Part shown: in pieces, positions 1 through 5,832 of the stretch
Numbering within the stretch: the stretch's first letter is position 1
Layout of the letters: each line of letters opens with the position of its first letter
Virus record (IMG/VR): IMGVR_UViG_3300036466_000309
Coordinates: 1 to 36,840 of that record
Origin: a virus
Reading direction: 5' to 3' (one strand)
DNA: 36,840 nt
Translations under genes and position numbers: made by a program
The notes under the pieces: model-generated
Databases searched by the model: none
What the model saw: only the letters and a program-made list of their open reading frames with translations
Told to the model about the DNA's origin: nothing

Positions 1-158
1 TACCTTTTAGTGTATTTGAAACTAAACATAACTCTTTAGCCATATCAATTGAAACTATAAAATCACGCTTACCACTTTTGGTATCCGTAACAATAGTATT
101 ATAATCTTCATTTTCTTTAAAATCATATCTTTCAATAGCTCTTTGTATCCACATTGGA
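1..158. repeat. Direct terminal repeat, left copy
   Basis: These 158 bases recur at the right end (36683-36840) with one difference, C at 32 against T at 36714. In the antirepressor reading frame the change is synonymous (GAG or GAA for Glu). The overlap shows that the sequence is circular, circularly permuted or terminally redundant. The unique length is about 36,682 bases. Confidence 0.95.
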
Positions 159-262
159 TATTGAGTTGCGATTTGCAAATAATCATATATTTCTCTTGAA
201 TTAACTGAATTAATTTCAGTACCATTAATTATATTTTTTGTAATTTGAATTAAAGAATTCAT
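1..262 (-). CDS. Phage antirepressor, N-terminal part (AntA/AntB domain)
   Basis: This is the start of the antirepressor whose remainder lies at 36171-36840; joining the ends across the 158-base repeat gives one 257-residue protein. The ATG is at 262-260, in an AAAGAAATAAA context. The first 36 residues, absent from the right-hand copy, include VNSREIYDYLQIATQYP. They lead into MWIQRAIERYDFKENEDY, the pattern of the AntA/AntB antirepressor domain (residues about 1-95). Proteins of this family relieve lysogenic repression by binding or displacing the phage repressor. A 345-nt folded leader precedes the gene (promoter 615-643). The assignment is strong; the repressor target in this phage is inferred. 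Confidence 0.88.
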   Translation of the reverse strand, partial: MNSLIQITKNIINGTEINSVNSREIYDYLQIATQYPMWIQRAIERYDFKENEDYNTIVTDTKSGKRDFIVSIDMAKELCLVSNTLKG

Positions 263-303
263 TTTATTTCTTTCAGGATTTTAATTAAAGGGGAGTTTTT
301 GAA

Positions 304-610
304 GCTTCCTACATTTCGTAACTCTACAAAGCCCTTTATAGAGTGTTGGTTACAGGTATGTAGGAAGACCTAATCAACACTCAATAAAAAGCTTTTTTAA
401 TTATTAATTTATAACTTTGTAGTAAGTTTACATCTCTTTTCACATAGACTTAAAACTCACTACAAAAAATAAACTTGAACACTTGACATAACTGGATAGA
501 AAGTTAACAAAAAGGATTTTAAAACATGGGAGTTTTATACAAAATCCAGTTAAGCAAATGTTCGAAGGTTTTAAGTAGGAGAAATCAAAAAGAAAAGCCT
601 AAAACCTTGT
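304..610 (-). ncRNA. Structured leader of the antirepressor mRNA (c4-like antisense candidate)
   Basis: No gene is visible in 263-777. Within 304-610 four dyads follow each other. The first is CTTCCTACA 305-313 with TGTAGGAAG 359-367, enclosing GTAAC 318-322 with GTTAC 349-353. The second is TTTGTAGT near 416 with ACTACAAA near 459, extended by AGTTT/AAACT. The third is TAACTGGAT 489-497 with ATCCAGTTA 544-552. The fourth is AAGGTTTTA near 565 with TAAAACCTT near 600. Rival pairings exist: GAGTGTTG 341-348 with CAACACTC 375-382, and GGATTTT near 515 with AAAATCC 541-547. The segment just before the antirepressor start (275-298) repeats the pattern of 513-537 (AGGATTTTAA, then GGAGTTTT). An upstream RNA segment could therefore pair with the antirepressor ribosome-binding region. 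P1- and P22-type phages control their antirepressor this way with c4 RNA; homology to c4 is not shown. Confidence 0.5.
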
Positions 611-614
611 TTGA

Positions 615-643
615 ATTGTAGCTAAAAAATATTTATATTGCAA
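615..643 (-). promoter_or_regulatory. Sigma70-type promoter for the antirepressor leader
   Basis: Read on the minus strand: -35 TTGCAA (643-638), 17-base spacer, -10 TACAAT (620-615). Transcription would start near 607, exactly at the outermost dyad of the folded leader, about 345 nt before the antirepressor ATG. The sequence after the -10 (TACAATTCAA) resembles that of the conserved promoter family, but the spacer lacks its core. Confidence 0.55.
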
Positions 644-697
644 ATGTTTTTATAATTTAGATTTTTTACTTTATGTGTAGTTTTTTATTTGTAGTTT

Positions 698-733
698 TAC
701 ACATACACAACTTTATTTTTTTGTGTATGTGTA
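698..733. repeat. 13-bp inverted repeat, 10-base loop
   Basis: TACACATACACAA (698-710) and TTGTGTATGTGTA (721-733) are perfectly complementary. The dyad lies between the end of the small terminase gene and the antirepressor promoter. On the minus strand no T run follows, so it is a poor terminator; an operator or a replication-related site is possible. It is built from the TGTGTA/TACACA word that is frequent across this genome. Confidence 0.7.
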
Positions 734-749
734 CGTGTATTTTTAAGTA

Positions 750-767
750 TGTGTAATTTTACACATC
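750..767. repeat. Palindrome of TGTGTA type
   Basis: ATGTGTAA and TTACACAT (8-base arms, 2-base centre) form a perfect dyad 11 bases past the small terminase stop. The arms share TGTGTA with the 698-733 dyad and with 11255-11284. The size suits a dimeric DNA-binding protein; no protein is assigned. Confidence 0.55.
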
Positions 768-777
768 ATGTGTATTT

Positions 778-1236
778 TTATTTAAATTCTTGTGGAGGTA
801 GTACTGTAATGATTGTACCAGTTCCTAAATCAATTTCTTTATCAAAGGCTTTTACGCTCGTATGTCTTCCAATCACTTCTAATGCTCTAACTGCTTCTTT
901 CAAGTTTGTTTTATAAACTTCCATAGCAACCGCTTTTCCATCAATAAATCTACTGCTTATATGTGGCCGCTTACCTTTTGCTATTTCATAGAGTTCTATT
1001 GCTTCATTCAATACCCATTCTGCGCTAATGCTAAGCTTTTCTTCTATCACTTGCTTTAATTGTGTTATTTTTTCTTGTATCTTAGGGTTCTTAAGTAGCT
1101 TGTGAGCTTCCACCCCTGCTACTGTTTCACTTTTTGCACTATAACCTGCTCTAATGTAACTTTGTGTAGCATTGAAGTCTATTATATACTCTTGACAAAA
1201 TAAGTCTTGTTTGTGTGTTAGTTTTTTTCTATTCAT
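778..1236 (-). CDS. terS: Terminase small subunit
   Basis: This 152-residue protein opens with LTHKQDLFCQEYIIDFNATQS and continues IRAGYSAKS, then VEAHKLLKNPKIQEKI. That is the N-terminal helix-turn-helix pattern of the Terminase_2 family of small terminases, of usual length. It recognises phage DNA and loads the large subunit (34718-35956) for packaging. Its ATG overlaps the stop of a 41-residue reading frame (ATGA at 1233-1236), so translation is probably coupled. In the circular genome the antirepressor and a small membrane protein lie between the two terminase genes, an unusual order. Confidence 0.9.
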   Translation of the reverse strand: MNRKKLTHKQDLFCQEYIIDFNATQSYIRAGYSAKSETVAGVEAHKLLKNPKIQEKITQLKQVIEEKLSISAEWVLNEAIELYEIAKGKRPHISSRFIDGKAVAMEVYKTNLKEAVRALEVIGRHTSVKAFDKEIDLGTGTIITVLPPQEFK

Positions 1237-1358
1237 TTTTTTATATTACCATCCCTATTTATTCCATTATGCTTTGATACTTTCATTGCTGTTGGGTATT
1301 GAATCTCTTGTATTGTTATGAACATTGATATAAATATCTTTAAATAGTTTTTTCTCAT
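1233..1358 (-). CDS. Small protein of 41 residues, unknown
   Basis: This short frame fills the gap between the metallopeptidase-like gene and terS. Its ATG (1358) overlaps the end of the upstream gene and its TGA overlaps the terS ATG. The upstream AAGAAGA can act as a weak ribosome binding site. The protein begins MRKNYLKIFISMF, mildly hydrophobic, and ends basic (NGINRDGNIKK). No family is recognised. Tight packing at both ends is the main support. Confidence 0.5.
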   Translation of the reverse strand: MRKNYLKIFISMFITIQEIQYPTAMKVSKHNGINRDGNIKK

Positions 1359-1756
1359 TTTACATCTTCTTTTTTCTTTTCTACGCTTACATTATATTTT
1401 TTTAATACTATCTCATCTACGAATGGCATTACTTCTAAATATAGATATTGCAGTGTATAGCTTCTTAGCTCATCACAATTAAATCCGAAATATTCCATCC
1501 ATTGGCTTACTGAGTGGCTTAATTCGTGTACTATTGCACTTTTTAGGATATACACATCACTTATTTTACTTACTCCGACTACTATTTCATAATTTACTTT
1601 TTTTTGATTTAAAAATTCAGTACTTGCTGCGAATGAATCAAATTCATTAATCAAATTAAATCTTTTTTTACAGTACTTTTTATATTCTTTCTTTCCATAG
1701 CAAAATACTATGTTAGTTCCTGTTGTTTGTAGTGTTATTATTTTTGTATTTTTCAT
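1355..1756 (-). CDS. Small HExxH metallopeptidase-like phage protein
   Basis: The 133-residue protein carries a zinc-protease-type motif VHELSHSV at about residues 76-83. A later acidic segment with CDELRSYTLQYLYLEV follows. Short phage proteins with HExxH, then a D-E pair and an AY/SY-LQ-YL helix, are common and of unknown substrate. No signal peptide is seen, so it acts in the cytoplasm if active. It has its own promoter (1790-1818) and heads a small unit with the 41-residue frame and terS. The motif is clear; the activity is inferred. Confidence 0.65.
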   Translation of the reverse strand: MKNTKIITLQTTGTNIVFCYGKKEYKKYCKKRFNLINEFDSFAASTEFLNQKKVNYEIVVGVSKISDVYILKSAIVHELSHSVSQWMEYFGFNCDELRSYTLQYLYLEVMPFVDEIVLKKYNVSVEKKKEDVK

Positions 1757-1789
1757 GTGTAAAATCCTTTTTTTGTTTTTATTATTAGG

Positions 1790-1818
1790 ATTCTAGCATA
1801 TTATTTTAAAAATGTTAA
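1790..1818 (-). promoter_or_regulatory. Sigma70-type promoter
   Basis: Minus strand: -35 TTAACA (1818-1813), 17-base spacer, -10 TAGAAT (1795-1790), about 35 bases before the ATG at 1756. The spacer lacks the conserved TCTCAAAAACTTG core, so this promoter is outside that family. It would drive 1355-1756, the 41-residue frame and terS. Confidence 0.6.
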
Positions 1819-1855
1819 ATTGGTTTTAGTTTTAAGTAGTGTATTACGTAGTTTT

Positions 1856-1876
1856 AAAGAGCCTATCTAAAGGCTC
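1856..1876 (-). terminator. Hairpin, weak terminator candidate
   Basis: GAGCCT (1859-1864) pairs with AGGCTC (1871-1876) around a 6-base loop, directly after the stop at 1888. On the minus strand only TTT follows before A-rich sequence, so intrinsic termination would be inefficient. It marks the end of the early operon before the next promoter. Confidence 0.5.
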
Positions 1877-1887
1877 TGTTAGATTTT

Positions 1888-2124
1888 CTAGTCTAGCTTT
1901 GGTGTTTCCGCTTCACCTTCTTTTATCATAAGCAAAACATCTTCTCTTAGTGGTTTCTCTTCTTTATCAAATTGTGGTTTAGATGTTTTTAAATATCTAA
2001 TTGCTTCATCTTTGATTGTTTCTTCTGCGTCGCTATGTTCAAATGATAATTTAAGATTATTATACTTATCTTGGGTATCAACTCTATTAATTGCAGTAAT
2101 CACTCTATTTGCTAAATTGCTCAT
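1888..2124 (-). CDS. Hypothetical protein, 78 residues
   Basis: An acidic, lysine- and glutamate-rich protein beginning MSNLANRVITAINRVDTQDK, predicted helical, with no recognised family. It is the last gene of the early operon that begins at promoter 4758-4786. Its ATG lies inside the 3' end of the preceding 59-residue frame (20-base overlap), suggesting coupled translation. A weak hairpin follows its stop. Confidence 0.7.
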   Translation of the reverse strand: MSNLANRVITAINRVDTQDKYNNLKLSFEHSDAEETIKDEAIRYLKTSKPQFDKEEKPLREDVLLMIKEGEAETPKLD

Positions 2125-2284
2125 GTTTTTCCTTTAATTCATCTATTCTATTACTTAGATTTACTATTATATTTATTAGTTGATTCTTTGAGTTTTGTTT
2201 TAATCTTTTTTTTATTTCTGCATCACTAAAGTTTTTATTTTCTTCATTATGTACATCTTTTTCAACTTCTACATCATTATTCAT
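2105..2284 (-). CDS. Small helical protein, 59 residues
   Basis: A short frame starting MNNDVEVEKDVHNEENKNFS and ending LSNRIDELKEKHEQFSK. It has GGAGAAAG upstream of its ATG (2284) and overlaps genes on both sides. The charged N-terminus and heptad-like C-terminal half suggest a coiled coil. No family is recognised. The good ribosome binding site and overlapping neighbours support it as a real gene. Confidence 0.65.
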   Translation of the reverse strand: MNNDVEVEKDVHNEENKNFSDAEIKKRLKQNSKNQLINIIVNLSNRIDELKEKHEQFSK

Positions 2285-2477
2285 TATTTCTTTCTCCTAT
2301 TGCTTTGATAATTTTATCTTCATCTAAATTTATATTTAGATTTATTTTAACTTCATCACCATTTCTATTACTGATGCAGTAGTTATCGTTTAGATAGCAT
2401 ACTGCATCGTTCCAGCCCTCTTTATAGTTTTTATCCTGCTTATCTTTTGAATTAAGCATTAACTTATAAATATTCAT
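2277..2477 (-). CDS. Hypothetical protein, 66 residues
   Basis: The best start is the ATG at 2477, which overlaps the TGA of the preceding DUF669-like gene. The frame also offers a TTG one codon upstream. There is no clear ribosome binding site, so coupled translation is likely. The protein begins MNIYKLMLNSKDKQD, contains EGWNDAVCYLNDNYC and ends GERNNE. No family is recognised; by position it is a small accessory of the recombination genes. Confidence 0.65.
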   Translation of the reverse strand: MNIYKLMLNSKDKQDKNYKEGWNDAVCYLNDNYCISNRNGDEVKINLNINLDEDKIIKAIGERNNE

Positions 2478-2920
2478 CAAAAAGGAATTTCATCAAGTTC
2501 TATTTCTACTGTTCTATCTTCATGTGATATTTTTGGCTCTTCTCTCACATAAGTATTTGTAAGGCTTGATGCTTCATATTTTGTTATTTGATAAATAATT
2601 CCACCACTTTGTGTGGGTTTTTCTTCTACTGTTGCAATTACATATCTATCCAAAAACATATCCGTATCTAGTACATTTGGAAGTTTTAAAGCTTTTGTCA
2701 GTAGCTTTAGTTTCCAAAGTGCATTTTTAGTTAATGTAAATTCATCTATTGTGTATCTTCCATGTTTGTCTATAAAGTGAACTTTGATTTTTTTATTACC
2801 ACTTTGTGCTGTTGCTTCTGTAACTTTTACAACTTTTAAAGTAAAATTTCCAGCTTGTTTAATATAAACTCTTTCTTCGTTTTCTGCTTCAATACCTGTC
2901 AAATCTATTTTAATACCCAT
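2477..2920 (-). CDS. DUF669-like phage protein, probable ssDNA-binding accessory
   Basis: The 147-residue protein starts MGIKIDLTGIEAENE and continues with a beta-rich core: GNFTLKVVKVTEATAQSGNK, then KIKVHFID, then a helix LWKLKLLTKALKLP. This order (basic strand pair, KV..A....SG motif, later LL.ALG-like helix) fits DUF669 proteins. Those are often encoded next to phage recombination genes and may bind single-stranded DNA. The ATG at 2920 is preferred over 2923 or 2950 because AAGAGGAG lies 7 bases before it. It overlaps the end of the clamp-like gene by 11 bases. The family call is by pattern only. Confidence 0.6.
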   Translation of the reverse strand: MGIKIDLTGIEAENEERVYIKQAGNFTLKVVKVTEATAQSGNKKIKVHFIDKHGRYTIDEFTLTKNALWKLKLLTKALKLPNVLDTDMFLDRYVIATVEEKPTQSGGIIYQITKYEASSLTNTYVREEPKISHEDRTVEIELDEIPF

Positions 2921-3569
2921 CATGTAACTCCTCTTTGGCTTTGCTTTCAAATTCTCTACCCATAAATACTGCTATAAACTGCGTGTTTAATTCTCCATTT
3001 TCATCTGTTTTTTTTGCGATAATCTTAACAGTTGCCGATTCTAGTTGTTCTTTTTCATTAATCATTTGCGGCTTGTAGTAAATATCGAAAATAGAACAAT
3101 CATTGTAAACAATTACAGGATCTAAATGTAAATCATCAATAAAACAATTTTTTTGAGTTAATTCCCACTGTAAATCTTTTATATCTTCAATTACAAAATG
3201 ATAAGGTAACTGAATATCTATAATTTCACTAATGTCTGGATAATCCTCTGCTCTTGCTCCTATTTTGTGTTTTCCCTCTTCATCTTCAATATAATAAGCC
3301 GTATCAATTTTTAATTTTACATTATCAGTATATAAATAATCATTTTCAAAACGTAATATTTCATCTTTATGAACTATTGCTTCTAATGCTTTAAAAAGTT
3401 TTTTATGTATTAGCGATTTACCTTTAATTTCTTCAAAATTAAATTTTATTGCTTTTCTTGTATCTGTTGCATAAATTGCCCCGTTTTGAATTAATGCAAA
3501 ATTTAACTCTTTGTTTAAATTTTTATTGTCAATAAACGGAGTAATCAGTTTTAAATTATTTTTATTCAT
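2910..3569 (-). CDS. Sliding-clamp-like protein (tentative)
   Basis: The 219-residue protein has a two-part layout. A segment with FALIQNGAIYATDTRKAIKF resembles the 'NG..ATDG.RL' strand-turn of DnaN-type beta clamps. A C-terminal strand FIAVFMGREF is placed like the clamp's final 'MP.R' strand. A clamp would be about 360 residues, so this could be a reduced clamp or an unrelated beta-rich protein. It has a clear AGGAAGTG ribosome binding site and sits between the Gp157-like and DUF669-like genes, a DNA-metabolism setting. The call is inference from weak pattern similarity. Confidence 0.35.
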   Translation of the reverse strand: MNKNNLKLITPFIDNKNLNKELNFALIQNGAIYATDTRKAIKFNFEEIKGKSLIHKKLFKALEAIVHKDEILRFENDYLYTDNVKLKIDTAYYIEDEEGKHKIGARAEDYPDISEIIDIQLPYHFVIEDIKDLQWELTQKNCFIDDLHLDPVIVYNDCSIFDIYYKPQMINEKEQLESATVKIIAKKTDENGELNTQFIAVFMGREFESKAKEELHDGY

Positions 3570-3579
3570 TATTCACTTC

Positions 3580-4086
3580 CTACTTTTGAATTCTGATTGA
3601 AGCTGGTTTATTTGTTTCAACCTCTTCGGTTCTAGTTCTTGTTTTTACACCTAAATTTTTAAGCATTTCCACTAAATCATCTTTTGAAAGTTCTGAAATA
3701 TCTTTATAAGTAGTTCCAACTTTTATTTGTTCATGTAAAATTGCTCCTTTTGTTGTTTTTGATTCTTGTAGAGTAACTGATTTTACCTCTCTACCCTCTA
3801 TTTTTTTGATATTATTATCATGCATCCATTCCGCTAACCACCCTCTTAATCTTTCATTTGCTTCTTTAAGTGGTCTTTGCGTTAAATCAACTACTCTCTT
3901 GATGTCTTTTGCGACTTCTAATTTTTGAGCTATTGTTCTATCAATATCACCAAACGTATCGGCTATGTTTTCAGTTGCTTCCATCATCGCTTTAAAGTTA
4001 TCATAACTTTCAACTGCTACATAAGCACCTATTTTTGATTTTCTTGGAATCTCTATTACTTCTTTTGGATTAAATTCTTTACTCAT
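3580..4086 (-). CDS. Gp157-like phage protein
   Basis: The 168-residue protein is helical in its first two thirds and then has RLRGWLAEWMHDNNIKKIEG followed by REVKSVTLQESK. A helical region ending in a short helix, then 'KIEG' and two beta strands, is the layout of siphovirus Gp157 proteins. These are found beside recombination and single-strand-binding genes. Their molecular role is uncertain. AGGAGAATAG lies before the ATG. The segment TRTRTEEVETNKPASIRIQK at the C-terminus is basic. Confidence 0.55.
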   Translation of the reverse strand: MSKEFNPKEVIEIPRKSKIGAYVAVESYDNFKAMMEATENIADTFGDIDRTIAQKLEVAKDIKRVVDLTQRPLKEANERLRGWLAEWMHDNNIKKIEGREVKSVTLQESKTTKGAILHEQIKVGTTYKDISELSKDDLVEMLKNLGVKTRTRTEEVETNKPASIRIQK

Positions 4087-4090
4087 TTTT

Positions 4091-4300
4091 CTATTCTCCT
4101 AATATATTTTTTATTTTTTCAAAGATCACTAATTTATCTAGTTTTTTATCTAATTTTCTTGATGTGTAAACTGCGTTTAAACTTTTTTTTAGTTCTTTTG
4201 CTACTTCTTTTGCATCAATAACAAATATTTCATTTTCTCCAAACATTTGAGAAACTTTTGTCAATTCTTTTATTTTTTCTAACTTTTCTGAATCCATCAT
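4091..4300 (-). CDS. Hypothetical protein, 69 residues
   Basis: It begins MMDSEKLEKIKELTKVSQMF and contains FVIDAKEVAKELKKSLNAVY, which could be a small helix-turn-helix (a helix, a turn at KKS, then NAVYTSRKLDKKL), but no DNA-binding family is recognised. TAGGAG is 8-9 bases before the first ATG. It lies 4 bases after the next gene's start region in a tight operon. Confidence 0.65.
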   Translation of the reverse strand: MMDSEKLEKIKELTKVSQMFGENEIFVIDAKEVAKELKKSLNAVYTSRKLDKKLDKLVIFEKIKNILGE

Positions 4301-4311
4301 TTTATTAACTC

Positions 4312-4626
4312 CTATTGTAATATTTTTAGTTTTTCGATAACTATATTTATATCTTTTTCAGTTGATTTTATTTCTTTAAAAAATAAATCATTTTCTTTTA
4401 GACCAGGACAATTATCTTTTGCATTTTTTAAGTTGATAATTTCTCCTATTTCTTTAAAAACTCTTACACCATCTTTTGGAGTAATTGCTCCGCTTGATAT
4501 ATATCCTATTGCTTTCTCTGCTAAAGTTGATACCTCTTGCACTTGTTTTGTAAATTGTAAGCATTTTAAATCTGCATTAGCAAATAAACCAACTGTTAAT
4601 ATTCCTAGTAAAATAATCTTTTTCAT
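4312..4626 (-). CDS. Secreted (periplasmic) small protein
   Basis: The 104-residue protein starts with a clear Sec signal peptide: MKKIILLGILTVGLFANA, with likely cleavage after ANA (residue 18). The mature part has two cysteines (LKC and DNC) and is otherwise helical. Leader peptides of this style are common in Campylobacterota. A periplasmic early phage protein could modify entry or exclude other phages, but nothing in the sequence proves that. It follows the 27-residue cysteine-rich frame and shares promoter 4758-4786. Confidence 0.75.
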   Translation of the reverse strand: MKKIILLGILTVGLFANADLKCLQFTKQVQEVSTLAEKAIGYISSGAITPKDGVRVFKEIGEIINLKNAKDNCPGLKENDLFFKEIKSTEKDINIVIEKLKILQ

Positions 4627-4637
4627 ACTTTTTCCTT

Positions 4638-4721
4638 TTATTTTTTATTTGGCATTCCGCAGCAACTACAAACCCACTTACCCTTATGTAAAACTATCTT
4701 TGATTTACAACAACTACTCAC
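4638..4721 (-). CDS. 27-residue cysteine-rich (zinc-ribbon-like) microprotein
   Basis: A GTG start at 4721 is preceded by AGGAGTTTAAG, and the frame ends at TAA 4640-4638. The peptide has two cysteine clusters, SSCCKSK near the start and WVCSCCGMP near the end, separated by a basic strand (IVLHKGKW). The spacing resembles a minimal zinc ribbon. It is the first frame after the conserved promoter 4758-4786, with a 37-base untranslated leader. It is too short for standard gene finders. The ribosome binding site and cysteine pattern support it; its function is unknown. Confidence 0.65.
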   Translation of the reverse strand: MSSCCKSKIVLHKGKWVCSCCGMPNKK

Positions 4722-4757
4722 CTTAAACTCCTGTGTTATTTAATTTTAATATGTTGT

Positions 4758-4786
4758 ATTTTAACAAGTTTTTGAGAATTTGTCAA
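4758..4786 (-). promoter_or_regulatory. Conserved phage promoter, copy 1
   Basis: Minus strand: -35 TTGACA (4786-4781), 17-base spacer containing TCTCAAAAACTTG, -10 TAAAAT (4763-4758). It lies inside the 3' end of the HNH gene: the same bases encode its last residues LDKFSKTC and stop. It would start the operon from the 27-residue frame down to 1888. Confidence 0.85.
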
Positions 4787-5213
4787 GGCTTTTATATTCT
4801 TTTTTATAACTTTCTGCAATTTCTTTAAAGTACTCTTTTATATCATCTACTAAAAGCTTATTTTTCTTTATAAAATCGGCTTTAGTATTTTGATGATAAG
4901 CATTTGAACCCCATGTATGAAGCATTCCAATAAGTGGCACAGTTTCATAATCATTTCTTACTGGGTTTCTTCCATTTATATGGTGTATGTGCATCTCATT
5001 TGCTCCTACACCTCTTTTTGCCAATATTCCAGTTACTACACATGGTTGAGTTCCTAACCACTTTAGATAATCTTCATCAATTACATCGTATTTTTTTACT
5101 TTTGTTTTTTTTATTCCTATATTGTTCCATTTAGTTGGTTTTTTGCCAAATGTACTTTGTTTTTTCTCTTTGTTTTTTTGTAGCTGTTGTTCTTTTGATA
5201 AACCACACATCAT
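4761..5213 (-). CDS. HNH-type nuclease (Ref/DUF968-like)
   Basis: The 150-residue protein has a lysine-rich N-terminus, then DEDYLKWLGTQPCVVTG (Cys58) and HIHHINGR (His77, His78). Then come VPLIGMLHTWGSNAYHQ (His99, His107) and a C-terminal helix. The order of a 'PC..TG' turn, an 'HH' pair before 'G' and an 'H' in the last helix matches the HNH fold of phage Ref and DUF968 proteins. It is likely a DNA nicking or cutting enzyme in recombination. The ATG at 5213 overlaps the previous stop. The 3' end doubles as promoter copy 1. Confidence 0.75.
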   Translation of the reverse strand: MMCGLSKEQQLQKNKEKKQSTFGKKPTKWNNIGIKKTKVKKYDVIDEDYLKWLGTQPCVVTGILAKRGVGANEMHIHHINGRNPVRNDYETVPLIGMLHTWGSNAYHQNTKADFIKKNKLLVDDIKEYFKEIAESYKKEYKSLDKFSKTC

Positions 5214-5455
5214 TTTAACTTTAAATTTAATTCTTCCATTTGAATTGATATTTTTTTATCAACCTTTATAGATTCTTTATTTTGTTCCATATCTGTTGCT
5301 AACATTGAAATATAAACTATTATCAAGCAAATAACCATCGTTTGAAGTAAATTGTCTATTTTCCTTAAATTATTTGATTTTCCCACTTCTTTTTCTAATT
5401 TTTCATATTCATTTGCCATACTAACTTTTATTCTACCCTTGCCTATTTCTATCAT
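5210..5455 (-). CDS. Small membrane protein with one transmembrane segment
   Basis: The 81-residue protein has a charged N-terminal half, a hydrophobic stretch LLQTMVICLIIVYISMLA at about residues 37-54, and a charged C-terminal tail with alternating lysine and leucine. AAAAAGGAAAAAG precedes the ATG. No family is recognised. The topology suggests an inner-membrane anchor with a coiled-coil tail; the role is unknown. Confidence 0.7.
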   Translation of the reverse strand: MIEIGKGRIKVSMANEYEKLEKEVGKSNNLRKIDNLLQTMVICLIIVYISMLATDMEQNKESIKVDKKISIQMEELNLKLK

Positions 5456-5468
5456 CTTTTTCCTTTTT

Positions 5469-5558
5469 TTAATAATATCTAGTTAACAAATTTAACTCTT
5501 TGTATATTTCAATCAATCTTTTCATCATTTTTATTTTTTCTATCTTTTGCTTAGTCAT
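5469..5558 (-). CDS. 29-residue small protein
   Basis: The ATG at 5558 overlaps the stop of the preceding gene (ATGA), with AAAGGAG 8 bases upstream. The peptide is basic and helical: MTKQKIEKIKMMKRLIEIYK, then ELNLLTRYY. No family is recognised. The good ribosome binding site, overlap and lack of any other gene in the gap make it likely to be translated. Confidence 0.5.
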   Translation of the reverse strand: MTKQKIEKIKMMKRLIEIYKELNLLTRYY

Positions 5559-5776
5559 TCTACTAACTCCTTTAAGATTGCAACATCTTCGATAAATCTT
5601 AATTTTATTTCTTTTATCTGCGCTCTGTGACTCGCTTTAAGCTCTAAAAGTTTAATTTGCATGTTATCCTGCATATTCTCTAAATCTTGTATCGCTTCTT
5701 TTATTTGTGCATCTGTGAAGTTGTACGATTGTTGTCTATATGCTAAAATATCTTTTAAAATCTTTTCTGCTTTCAT
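5555..5776 (-). CDS. Coiled-coil protein, 73 residues
   Basis: The protein is almost entirely helical, with heptad-like spacing from QIKEAIQDLENMQDNMQIKL to the end. No family is recognised. Small coiled-coil proteins next to recombination genes are common in phages. Its stop overlaps the 29-residue frame. The start has only a weak ribosome binding site (AAGGTACAGC). Confidence 0.65.
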   Translation of the reverse strand: MKAEKILKDILAYRQQSYNFTDAQIKEAIQDLENMQDNMQIKLLELKASHRAQIKEIKLRFIEDVAILKELVE

Positions 5777-5832
5777 GCTGTACCTTGTATAATTTTTATT
5801 TAATCAAATCTTTTATTGCATCAAAAAATGAA

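Noticed and set aside
483-511. Plus-strand promoter starting with TTGACA at 483
   Set aside because: No -10 box is found at 16-18 bases and no plus-strand gene follows.
263-777. tRNA gene in the gene-free stretch
   Set aside because: The stems do not form a cloverleaf and no CCA-adjacent acceptor stem of 7 bp with T-loop sequence was found.
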